Below, piece by piece: positions 52,201 through 56,957 of a stretch of 64,000 bases of DNA. The notes under the pieces are model-generated. The model saw nothing but the letters and a program-made list of their open reading frames with translations, did no database searches and had not been told where the DNA came from. How positions within the stretch are numbered: the first letter of the stretch is position 1; every line of letters begins with the position of its first letter. The stretch comes from Atrichornis clamosus (Eukaryota > Chordata > Aves > Passeriformes > Menuridae): contig WBMZ01012796.1 in assembly GCA_013400975.1 (NCBI GenBank), positions 1 through 64,000 of the forward strand, given 5' to 3'. Made by a program: the position numbers and the translations under genes.

Positions 52201-53619
52201 AAGTTAAGCATATGCTTGAAGGCTGCTGCAACCAAAGTCCCAATGACCTCTTCATTTTCCTACGTGATTTTTTTTCCTCTCCCTCCCCTCTCAAAAGCAG
52301 ATCAGTAAATTCACAGCACAACACTTGCTTGCTTTCAACACATACTTTTTAAAGTCCACAAGAAGTGTTGATCCCACCACCTTTTCTGTACATTTCAAAC
52401 ACCACTGGATAACTGAACTTCTTTGTATCAGTCCAGCCAGGTATAAGCACTCCTTTTTTGGATTAACTTCAAGGCTAAAAAGAATAATTGGTCACATAAT
52501 CCCTTTAAAAAGGCACAGGATTAGGGAGAGTGATGTGGCAGCAGTGAATGCTGAGGCAATCCGAGCACACCTGCCCGGAACCAGGCGCTACCTGCAAATC
52601 CCGGTTGTGGTTTTCACAGAGCAGCTGCAGGAAGCGGAGGATGGGCTGCATGATGGAGATGACAGCGCTCATCTCCAGGTCATCTTTGCTCTTGTCTGCT
52701 GCAGCCTGGGCTCCCTCTCCTGCTGAGTAATGTTCCTCGGGATCAGCCTCCCTCCGGTAGGTGTTGTACGCCTTCCGCGTGGCTGCGGAAGCCTCCAGCA
52801 GCTGATCCCGGACCTCCTCCGTGATCTGGGTCATGGGCTCCCTCACTGCAACACACAAGGACACATCTTCCTCAGGGAAGCTGAATAAAGAGGGCCAGAA
52901 AGTCTGTTCACACGCTCCCAGTGCAGCTTCACCCGCAGGCCCAGCTGTTGAGCAGCAGCTCCTTGGTGAGTACGTTTAGTGTGAGTGAGGGTCTCGTGTC
53001 ACACTCTGCACCTTGAATGCCAACCACAGCAGAGTTATAAACTCAGGGATTAACTGGTTAGGGCACACACATCTAGCACTAGCAGGAGTTACGGTAAAAG
53101 GACCTGCTCTACAAGAAAATTAGGAGTTCTCATCGTTAGAGAAGGCACTGACCACAACCCACAGCCCAGGGTCGCTACTATGGATCAGGTGGGGGCAGTT
53201 TGTCACGAGACAAGGCAGCAGAGTCTCAGCTCAGAAAGACTTTCCATGATTTCAATAGCACAACCTCACAAATGGATGAAGAGGGGGTGAAGCTCTCAAA
53301 ATCCTGAGCCAGGGCACCACTGATCTCTGAACTTTGCTCTGTGGGATCAGAGATCAGAGCATTATTGCATCAATTGAAACGAGTTCAAAACACACTTTAC
53401 TCCCTTGTCACTTCAGAAAGGGAATAACTGGGGATTACCTCTTTTCCTGTTGGGTACATCTCTGTCTGAGTCTTCATCTTTCTTTTTGTTTCCCAAGTCA
53501 CTGGTGTTGACTGTGACAGTTGCCTTGATTTCTTGCTGTGCCACTTTCATGCGATCATAAAAAACCTTAAAGAACTTCTCAGACTTCTTATCTTCTGTCA
53601 GTCGGCAGAAGAAGGAATG
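13129..53619 (-). CDS. ITPR1: ITPR1, inositol trisphosphate receptor type 1 (3' part of gene, 18 exons)
   Basis: ITPR1 forms a tetrameric IP3-gated calcium channel in the endoplasmic reticulum membrane. The window holds its last 18 exons, which join in phase to 914 codons plus TAA. In order they encode cytosolic helical and RIH-associated segments, six transmembrane helices, a luminal loop with two N-glycosylation sequons, the pore filter GGGVGD, a Cys2-His2-like linker, a coiled coil and the C-terminal tail. The N-terminal IP3-binding domains and most of the modulatory region lie beyond the right edge. The next upstream exon (expected to end in a GGNTTIQ-like sequence) was not found up to 64000. 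Splice sites are GT-AG except one GC-AG intron. Type 1 is chosen over types 2 and 3 from the linker ([14 protein letters not shown]), SSDSEGEQ and RIGLLGHPP segments. No break or frameshift is seen, so the gene is intact here. Confidence 0.97.
13240..13440. promoter_or_regulatory. Intragenic CpG-rich patch
   Basis: Dense CpG sequence begins only about 20 bases upstream, in transcript sense, of the last exon's acceptor. It could be a small intragenic CpG island or simply GC-rich intron. No promoter motif was identified. Confidence 0.35.
14283..14415 (-). repeat. CR1 retrotransposon 3' fragment
   Basis: A reversed CR1 3' end: GAATCATGGAATTGTTAAGA, then GGAAAAGACCTCTAAGATCA and CCACTAAACC segments. 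It is 5'-truncated and in ITPR1 sense orientation within the last intron. Confidence 0.8.
15740..16000. promoter_or_regulatory. Candidate conserved non-coding element
   Basis: An AT-rich stretch with many homeodomain-type cores (GATTACATCTAATCCC, CTAATAATTAG, TTTAATTAC) follows a GC-rich patch. It does not look like a repeat. A regulatory role is only inferred from motif density. Confidence 0.25.
17701..17862 (-). CDS. ITPR1: ITPR1 exon: C-terminal coiled coil
   Basis: It has 54 codons, phase 0 at both ends, from [10 protein letters not shown] to SELKDQ. It contains the [13 protein letters not shown] segment that marks type 1, followed by a leucine-heptad helix ([12 protein letters not shown]). 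In the receptor this forms the C-terminal coiled-coil bundle that links the pore linker to the cytosolic N-terminal domains. The donor is GTAAGG and the acceptor CAG. Confidence 0.96.
18830..18895. promoter_or_regulatory. Candidate enhancer core with TCF and HOX-PBX motifs
   Basis: Within about 65 bases lie ATCAAAG (TCF/LEF, 18858-18864), directly abutting ATCAATCA (reverse complement TGATTGAT, a HOX-PBX consensus, 18865-18872), plus two ATTAACGCC repeats flanking them. The motifs are seen directly; function is inferred. Confidence 0.3.
20661..20790 (+). repeat. 33-34 bp tandem repeat, about 4 copies
   Basis: Units start GTAAGCACTCAGCTCC, GTGAGCACTCAGCTCC, GCGTGCCCTCAGCTCC and a partial fourth; the first three end GGATCCTG. 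It is a small minisatellite within an ITPR1 intron. Confidence 0.9.
21320..21440 (-). repeat. CR1 retrotransposon fragment
   Basis: A reversed CR1 3' end: AAAATCATGGAGGTTGGAAG, then GATCATCAAGTCCAACC and a TTGTTTCTTGAACAC segment. It is in ITPR1 sense orientation. Confidence 0.8.
22736..22920 (-). repeat. CR1 retrotransposon 3' fragment
   Basis: A reversed CR1 3' end (GGTTGGATTAGAAGGGACCT, GGGCAGGGACACCTCCCACT, CTTGGACACTTCCAGGGATG). It is young-looking, 5'-truncated and in ITPR1 sense orientation. Confidence 0.9.
25521..25612 (-). repeat. CR1 retrotransposon 3' fragment
   Basis: A short reversed CR1 3' terminus (ATCACAGAACCCCAGAATGG, GGAAGGGACCTTGAAGCTCA). It is in ITPR1 sense orientation. 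Confidence 0.85.
26676..26838 (+). repeat. CR1 retrotransposon 3' fragment
   Basis: Plus-orientation CR1 3' end: GGTTGTGGCTGCCCCTGGAT, AGGCCAGGCTGGACGGGGCT, ending CCATCCTGGGATTCTATGA. It is antisense to ITPR1. Confidence 0.9.
27568..27631 (+). repeat. 32-bp tandem duplication
   Basis: Two adjacent copies of a 32-base unit starting GCAAAAACACAACACAAAAT differ at only a few positions, which suggests a recent slippage duplication in the intron. Confidence 0.9.
28526..28686 (-). CDS. ITPR1: ITPR1 exon: zinc-finger-like linker and following sheet
   Basis: It is 161 nt. It completes the glycine codon split with the previous exon and runs [10 protein letters not shown] to YVAEMIK. With the CFIC cysteine pair of the previous exon, the histidines in EEHIKEEHN form the conserved Cys2-His2-type fold of the cytosolic linker that couples the pore gate to the cytosolic domains. 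The threonine in TVTFEEH and the [11 protein letters not shown] segment fit type 1. The acceptor is TAG and the donor GTGAG. Confidence 0.96.
28794..28935 (+). repeat. Polypurine (GA-rich) tract, polypyrimidine on the ITPR1 strand
   Basis: About 140 bases are almost purely A and G with few interruptions (GAAGAAGAGGAAGAG-like units). On the transcript strand this is a long CT-rich tract about 110 nt upstream of the acceptor of the linker exon. Confidence 0.9.
29507..29672 (-). CDS. ITPR1: ITPR1 exon: TM6 and channel gate
   Basis: It is 166 nt, from [10 protein letters not shown] to CFIC plus the first base of a glycine codon. It contains the sixth transmembrane helix ([20 protein letters not shown]) that lines the pore. 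The phenylalanine and isoleucine near the cytosolic end (FGVII) are the hydrophobic gate in receptor structures. The cytosolic continuation [13 protein letters not shown] is invariant among vertebrate receptors as I remember them. The donor is GTAAGT and the acceptor CAG. Confidence 0.97.
30347..30535 (-). repeat. CR1 retrotransposon 3' fragment
   Basis: A reversed CR1 3' end (GTGGGAAGGGACCTTAAAGT, GGGCAGGGACACCTTCCGCT, CTTGGGCACTTCCAGGGATC). It is in ITPR1 sense orientation. Confidence 0.9.
31117..31256 (-). CDS. ITPR1: ITPR1 exon: luminal acidic loop, pore helix and selectivity filter
   Basis: It is 140 nt, starting in phase 1 after the previous exon's GAC C. An acidic luminal stretch ([10 protein letters not shown]) leads into the pore helix [17 protein letters not shown] and the selectivity filter GGGVGD, followed by VLRKPSKE. 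The filter and pore helix are intact, so a working channel is expected. The donor is GTAAAT. Confidence 0.97.
31393..31830 (-). repeat. CR1-like retrotransposon fragment
   Basis: A longer, more diverged reversed CR1-type 3' region: GGGGTTGGAAGGGATCTCTG, GGAAAGAAGTTCTCCCTTGT and a CTCTCCAGAGCC far end. It is in ITPR1 sense orientation. Family assignment within CR1 is uncertain. Confidence 0.7.
31831..33225 (-). other. ITPR1: ITPR1 intron remainder, no other feature recognised
   Basis: Intron sequence between the pore exon and the first luminal-loop exon. Its upstream half in transcript sense (about 32690-33180) is AT-rich and not obviously repetitive. No extra exon is recognised. Confidence 0.7.
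33226..33327 (-). CDS. ITPR1: ITPR1 exon: variable luminal loop
   Basis: It is 102 nt in the third luminal loop ([33 protein letters not shown]). The sequon NCS is the second conserved N-glycosylation site of type 1 receptors, and the two cysteines here belong to the redox-sensing loop reported to bind ERp44. The loop is the least conserved part of the channel region and differs clearly from mammals while keeping the cysteines and the sequon. The donor is GTAAGT and the acceptor CAG. Confidence 0.93.
33374..33416 (+). repeat. Short tandem duplication, ~21 bp
   Basis: Two copies of a GACTTCTCAGGTAT-containing unit lie just upstream, in transcript sense, of the luminal-loop exon. Confidence 0.75.
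33537..33835 (-). repeat. CR1 retrotransposon fragment next to a splice donor
   Basis: A reversed CR1 3' end starting with AATCCCAGGATCACTGAGGC and continuing through GGACATCTCCAGAGATGGGG and GAAGAAATTCTCCCTGAAAA segments. Its 5' part reaches about 15 bases from the splice donor of the TM5 exon at 33849. The exact left and right limits are uncertain because of divergence. Confidence 0.8.
33849..34044 (-). CDS. ITPR1: ITPR1 exon: TM4-TM5 linker and TM5
   Basis: It is 196 nt, from [12 protein letters not shown] to NETLLP plus one base. [18 protein letters not shown] is the amphipathic S4-S5 linker, and [20 protein letters not shown] is TM5. The luminal sequon NET is the first conserved N-glycosylation site. 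The donor reads G then GTCGGT, a less usual +3 position. The exon is GC-richer at third positions than most neighbours. Confidence 0.96.
35196..35380 (-). repeat. CR1 retrotransposon 3' fragment
   Basis: A reversed CR1 3' end (AATCATAGAATCGTGAAATG, GGGTTGGGAGTGACCTCCAA) with a diverged 5' part (CATCTAAATCTCTCCTCTTT). It is in ITPR1 sense orientation, less than 200 bases from the TM4 exon. Confidence 0.85.
35566..35730 (-). CDS. ITPR1: ITPR1 exon: loop and TM4
   Basis: It has 55 codons, phase 0 at both ends, from [14 protein letters not shown] through [13 protein letters not shown] to TM4 ([20 protein letters not shown]) and SLL. It differs from mammals by conservative changes only (for example KAMIMD for RAMVLD). 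The acceptor is TAG and the donor GTGGGT. Confidence 0.96.
35817..36063 (-). repeat. CR1 retrotransposon fragment lacking its 3' tip
   Basis: Reversed CR1 internal sequence (CTGGGCAGCCCCTTCCAATG, GGAAGAAATTCCTCCTGAAC, a CCCCTGAGCCTCCCCTTCCC-type far end). It starts inside the element rather than at the terminal repeat. It is in ITPR1 sense orientation. Confidence 0.85.
36406..36581 (-). CDS. ITPR1: ITPR1 exon: TM2 and TM3
   Basis: It is 176 nt, completing a split glycine codon, then [11 protein letters not shown] to LLGAFN. TM2 is [16 protein letters not shown]. Then come the cytosolic turn PKPHGIRA and TM3 ([20 protein letters not shown]). The acceptor is CAG and the donor GTAAGA. Confidence 0.96.
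36582..39575 (-). other. ITPR1: ITPR1 intron, 3.0 kb
   Basis: No CR1 or extra exon is recognised. Long open frames here (37423-38115 and 38502-39176, plus strand) are GC-rich chance frames without known motifs. A poly-T run lies near 38166. Confidence 0.7.
39576..39698 (-). CDS. ITPR1: ITPR1 exon: TM1
   Basis: It is 123 nt, beginning with the last two bases of an alanine codon, then [14 protein letters not shown] and the first transmembrane helix [19 protein letters not shown], ending KGIRG plus one base. The acceptor is CAG after a TTTTG tract, and the donor is GTACCA. Confidence 0.96.
42030..42160 (-). repeat. Diverged CR1-like fragment
   Basis: Starts ATCACAGGGATGGAAGGGAC and continues with a TTCTTAAACACCTCCA segment, as in reversed old CR1 3' ends. 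It is weakly conserved. Confidence 0.5.
42172..42232 (-). repeat. CR1 3' terminus
   Basis: A short reversed CR1 end: CATAGAATCATTAAGGTCGG, then GATCATCAAGTCCACC. It is directly next to another CR1-like piece, perhaps nested or sequential insertions. Confidence 0.85.
42599..42791 (-). CDS. ITPR1: ITPR1 exon: cytosolic pre-channel segment
   Basis: It is 193 nt, from [16 protein letters not shown] through [20 protein letters not shown] and [19 protein letters not shown] to KKLR plus one base. This is the intervening lateral helix region that leads into TM1 and packs on the membrane face of the channel. The serine after IVR replaces a leucine I recall in mammals (TCG against a TTG/CTG codon). 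The acceptor is CAG and the donor GTGGGT. Confidence 0.96.
43163..43335 (-). repeat. CR1 retrotransposon 3' fragment
   Basis: A reversed CR1 3' end (TCATAGAATCATGGAATGCT, GGGTTGGAAGAGCCTTTAAA, GGACACTTCCAGGGAGCCAG). It is in ITPR1 sense orientation. Confidence 0.92.
43744..43848 (-). CDS. ITPR1: ITPR1 exon: cytosolic helical segment
   Basis: It has 35 codons, phase 0, from [16 protein letters not shown] through [12 protein letters not shown] to TAQIE. It is part of the armadillo-like cytosolic region shortly before the channel domain. The acceptor is CAG after a CCTTTATTT tract and the donor GTACC. Confidence 0.95.
44837..44959 (-). CDS. ITPR1: ITPR1 exon: acidic linker segment
   Basis: It has 41 codons, phase 0, [20 protein letters not shown], then the acidic [10 protein letters not shown] and [11 protein letters not shown]. 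The serine-proline in AASPRN is a possible phosphorylation site. The acceptor is CAG and the donor GTAGAG. Confidence 0.95.
45436..45508 (+). repeat. CR1 3' terminus
   Basis: Plus-orientation CR1 end: GGGGTTGGAACAAGAGGAGA, then CCAAACCATTCTACGATGAT and TCTGTGATTCC. It is antisense to ITPR1. Confidence 0.88.
45745..45840 (-). CDS. ITPR1: ITPR1 exon: cytosolic helical segment
   Basis: It has 32 codons, phase 0, [20 protein letters not shown] to NMRPKEL. It is identical or nearly identical to the mammalian sequence as I remember it. The acceptor is CAG, shared with the GC-AG intron described separately, and the donor is GTGAGC. Confidence 0.96.
45841..47112 (-). other. ITPR1: GC-AG intron of ITPR1
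   Basis: The upstream exon ends LVLELK as CTGAAG and is followed by GCAAGTG, so the donor is GC in place of GT. The surrounding bases (AAG before, AAGT after) fit the strong consensus needed by rare GC donors. No GT that keeps the frame lies at the boundary. The intron is 1.27 kb and contains no repeat that I recognise. Confidence 0.85.
47113..47223 (-). CDS. ITPR1: ITPR1 exon: RIH-associated region, C-terminal part
   Basis: It has 37 codons, phase 0, [20 protein letters not shown], then [17 protein letters not shown]. It continues the RIH-associated domain shared with ryanodine receptors. The acceptor is CAG after TTTGGA; the donor is the unusual GCAAGT. Confidence 0.95.
47224..48482 (-). 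other. ITPR1: ITPR1 intron, 1.26 kb
   Basis: Carries a plus-oriented CR1 (48026-48203) and no other recognisable feature. Confidence 0.8.
48026..48203 (+). repeat. CR1 retrotransposon 3' fragment
   Basis: Plus-orientation CR1 3' end: GGCACAGGTTGCCCAGAGAA, CCAAGGCCAGGCTGGACAGG, ending CCATTCTGGGATTGTATGA. It is antisense to ITPR1. Confidence 0.92.
48483..48683 (-). CDS. ITPR1: ITPR1 exon: RIH-associated domain core
   Basis: It has 67 codons, phase 0, [20 protein letters not shown], then [20 protein letters not shown] and [20 protein letters not shown]. This is the core of the RIH-associated domain found in IP3 and ryanodine receptors. The acceptor is CAG and the donor GTAACA. Confidence 0.97.
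48684..52591 (-). other. ITPR1: ITPR1 intron, 3.9 kb
   Basis: Contains a CpG-rich patch at 50930-51260 and no recognised CR1 or exon. Open frames on both strands around 50889-51874 result from the high GC content. Confidence 0.7.
50930..51260. promoter_or_regulatory. Intragenic CpG-rich patch
   Basis: CpG density is well above that of the surrounding intron, with a local 18-bp repeat (GGCCGTGACCCCG units at about 51183-51230). It could be a small CpG island or internal promoter, or merely GC-rich repeat sequence. Confidence 0.4.
52592..52845 (-). CDS. ITPR1: ITPR1 exon: start of RIH-associated region
   Basis: It is 254 nt, completing a split valine codon and running [20 protein letters not shown] through [19 protein letters not shown] and [19 protein letters not shown] to NHNRDLQ. 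The helix [19 protein letters not shown] is strongly conserved at the entry to the RIH-associated domain. The segment [20 protein letters not shown] varies from mammals. The donor is GTAGCG and the acceptor CAG. Confidence 0.96.
53439..53619 (-). CDS. ITPR1: ITPR1 exon: cytosolic modulatory segment with altered caspase site
   Basis: It is 181 nt, the most upstream exon visible. It starts in phase 0 with [20 protein letters not shown], then [38 protein letters not shown] and one base. Mammalian type 1 has KKKDDEVDRD here, the caspase-3 cleavage site; this sequence has [10 protein letters not shown]. The acceptor is TAG after TTG and the donor GTAATC. The preceding exon is outside the window. 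Confidence 0.96.
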
Positions 53620-55145
53620 CTACAAGAGAAAAGGAACAGGATCTGTAGCTCCATACACAGGTCTGCACCCAGACTATCCCACCTTTCTGCACTGTGTGGC
53701 ATCCTGGAGGAATGGGAGGTTCAGTAGTTGCCAGTAAACTCAAACTCAGAGCAATGGCAACTTGCAGTTTATTGTAAGGAAGCTCCAGTGTCTCAGCTTT
53801 GTTAAATCCCTCATTAACAACTTCAAATACATATTTAAAAGTAAGTGAGGGCAGTAAATCATGCCAGGCTGATACATTTGGGCAGAACACCTCACTCTCA
53901 ACAAGGGAGTTAAGGTAAGTACCATGAATTAAGGTAAGGAGAATGGACTTTCCTATAATTTGATTCTCATTTCAGAAACAAAAGGGTATGAGCAAAATAC
54001 AGAGGATGAAGAACTGTCCTGCCTCCCCACCCTCAAATCCAAGGGACTGTGACTCATAACATGCAACAGCCAATGTTAATCACAGTCCAAAAATGTACAA
54101 ACAGGGCGATGCCGTGAGGGACATCTCGTGCTGAGTTTCCACTGCCCTGCCTGCAGCAGGCTGCTGAAAACCCCTTTTAGTTCCCCCTCTAAAATATCTT
54201 TAAGTGACAGAAAAACTCAAAGCATTGACTACTTCTAAGAAGGTTTATTACTCTTCTTCTGCACATATGTGCACGGAGACAGAAAGTTCTTCCTAAAATC
54301 GAGGAGAATACAAATCATGTACAGGTCAAAAAGGAGCCAACACAGTGAGTGATCAGACAACTCTTGATGAAACCAATATGCTGTTACATAAATCAGGACC
54401 AGAGCTTAAACACGACTGAAGGATGAACTTGTAAGTGGGTCACCTTATGCAGAGCATTATGAAATTAGTTAGCATTCTGCAGCGGCTCGCCATCCAACAG
54501 CTTTACATGATGAATAGGAATGAAGCCTGATTTATTGAAAAAACAAATTAAAATGGGAATAGCAATATATCCTGCCCGCTTCGCTGCGGAGCACACGGGG
54601 CCGTGGCTGGTGCTGCCTTTGATCACTCCCCAGCAGCTGCAGTGAGAACACACGGAGTGACTTTGAACGCTCCCAGAGCTGTGTCTTTGATTACAGGCAG
54701 AGGAGGAGTGTGGCTATTTAAAGAACGTGGTCAATATTCACAAGATATCCCTCCCACCACTGCAATACCTCCTACCTGCCCTGAGCAGCTCAGGTAAACT
54801 CTGAAGAGACTGTTCTTACTTCCAGTGATTATCAGAGAGGAGGGAAAGGAGAAGAACCCAGGACAGACATCCCATATGCACAAAGCCAGTCACACCAGTA
54901 CCCCCCTCTGACACCCATTCAGAGAGTGCAGTGAAACAGAGGTGCCAGAGCACTGCAGGACCTGCCCTCTGCCCAAACAGTGCTGGGCCTGTGATGTGCC
55001 ACAGGGTGGTCTGGGTGCCCAATTAACTCAATATTATGGGTACAATTATTCTCCAATCCAAGATTTTGTATCAAGAATTTGAATGTTTTCTAATAACGTT
55101 TCCTCATGGTTAACTGAAAGAGGGTTGATTTAGATTAAATATATT

Positions 55146-55352
55146 GAAGGAATCCTTCTCTGTGAGGGTGGGGAGGCCCTGGCACAGGGTGCCCAGAGCA
55201 GCTGTGGCTGCCCCTGGATCCCGGGAAGTGTCCAAGGCCAGGCTGGACGGGGCTTGGAGCACCCTGGGATAGTGGGAGGTGTCCCTGCACATGGCAGGGG
55301 TGGGACTGGATGGGCTTTAAGGTCCCTACCACATTCTGGGATTCTATGATAC
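55146..55352 (+). repeat. CR1 retrotransposon 3' fragment
   Basis: Plus-orientation CR1 3' end: TCTGTGAGGGTGGGGAGGCC, CAAGGCCAGGCTGGACGGGG, ending CATTCTGGGATTCTATGATA. It is antisense to ITPR1. Confidence 0.92.
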
Positions 55353-55664
55353 TACAAAATACACCCAAATAAAAATATCCTTTGCCTGAATAACAGTTTA
55401 TTTATCCAGATGGATTTTTTTTTCATTCTAAACTGAATTTTTTTGGCCTGACCAGACTTGGGAGACAGAACACCCTCAAACTACAATCAGAACCAAGAGA
55501 TGCATTAACAGGTTTCCCTGAGCTGCTGACCAGTAACCAAACCCCTCAATAACTGGGTGGTTTAGGCAGCCAAGCCTAAGCTAAGTCTGTTACTTGGTGG
55601 CTACAAGACAGAGAAGAGTTTGCATCTAAGGTGCACTTTGGAAATTTTAGTCCACCGGGATTAC

Positions 55665-55731
55665 AAATAATAGTAATAATAGTAATAGTAGTAATAATAG
55701 TAATAATAACAACAATAACAATAATAATATT
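55665..55731 (+). repeat. AAT/AGT trinucleotide microsatellite
   Basis: About 22 trinucleotide units, mostly AAT mixed with AGT and AAC. The 'poly-tyrosine' frame on the opposite strand is an artefact of this repeat. Confidence 0.95.
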
Positions 55732-56782
55732 TTACAGATAGACCAGCATAAACCACAGGCTCTAGAAAGGCCAACCCCTTTCTGAAGAATCCCACGATTT
55801 GCTTGTCAGGCAGCAATGGCCATGACCTGGCTGTCACCCGGCTGTCACATCTCCAGAGCCCAGACATCCCTGTGATGAAACTGTGGTGAAGGAAAAGCTT
55901 TTTTTTTTTTTCTAATGAACTACACTAAAGAAATACCTTTTATGAGAGTAATTACTACTTGCTGACAGACTTGATTTTTGTCATCTTTTCAAGCTTCTTA
56001 ACTGACTTTCCACTGCGCTTCAGAGAAAAAAACCCCAAATGAAAGGAGCATTTCCAGTAAAGCTTTTTCTGCGTGCTGTGCATACACTCAAGGGGTGTCA
56101 CCAAATGATTGTTTCAGTTTAGGTCAGGATGCCTAACACCTTCACACATATGAATCAACCACATGCCAGCTACCAAAGATACTGTATTTTAAGAGGTGTG
56201 ATCTTGCAAGTGGCGCTTGAGCAGGTAACGGGTGGTGATAATTATGACAGAAATCCTAAAATTTTATTTACAGATATAGCCTCAAAGCAAAAAAGTGGAG
56301 AAATCTCCCTTTTTAAAATGGAAATCGAGTGGCCATTTTAGAGCACCGTCTGCTGGGGTCCTGCCTTGTGAACAGACACCATGGAACCACCACAGGCACG
56401 GCTGCTGAAAGAGCAAGTGAGGAGGAACAGCCAACCTCCACACTCCTGCAGGATTTGAGGAGCAGAGCTTTAAACGTAGCCCTGACACTGCAGCACCTGG
56501 CACCTGCCATCCCCGAGGATCCAGTCACCGCCACACTGGGGTTGGGAGCTCCTAAAAACCTACTGCAGGGCAGGGAGCTGTGACCCATAACAAACCAGGA
56601 GGGATGGGGCTGTGTCTGCCTGTCCCAGAATGGAAAAGCTGCCTGGGAGGTAAGTGGAAGTACAGCTCCATCTGGTACTGGAGACACGGGCACTGAAGGC
56701 CAGAGAGGGATTTGTGACAAGGGGTGGAGGGACAGGACAAGGGGAGTGGCTTCCCACTGACAGAGTGCAGGATTAGATGGGA

Positions 56783-56957
56783 TTTTCGGGAATAAATTTT
56801 TCTCTGTGAGGGTGGTGAGACCCTGGGACAGCTTTCCCAGAGAAGCTGTGGCTGCCCCATCCTTGGAAGTGTCCGAGGCCAGGATGGATGGGGCTTGGAG
56901 CACCTGGGATAGGGGAAGGTGTCCCTTCCAACCCAAATCATCCCAGGATTCTTACAG
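56783..56957 (+). repeat. CR1 retrotransposon 3' fragment
   Basis: Plus-orientation CR1 3' end: TCTCTGTGAGGGTGGTGAGA, CGAGGCCAGGATGGATGGGG, ending CAAATCATCCCAGGATTCTT, with an internal deletion compared with neighbouring copies. It is antisense to ITPR1. Confidence 0.9.

Noticed and set aside
55661..55867. Poly-tyrosine frame on the minus strand
   Set aside because: Translation of the AAT/AGT microsatellite.
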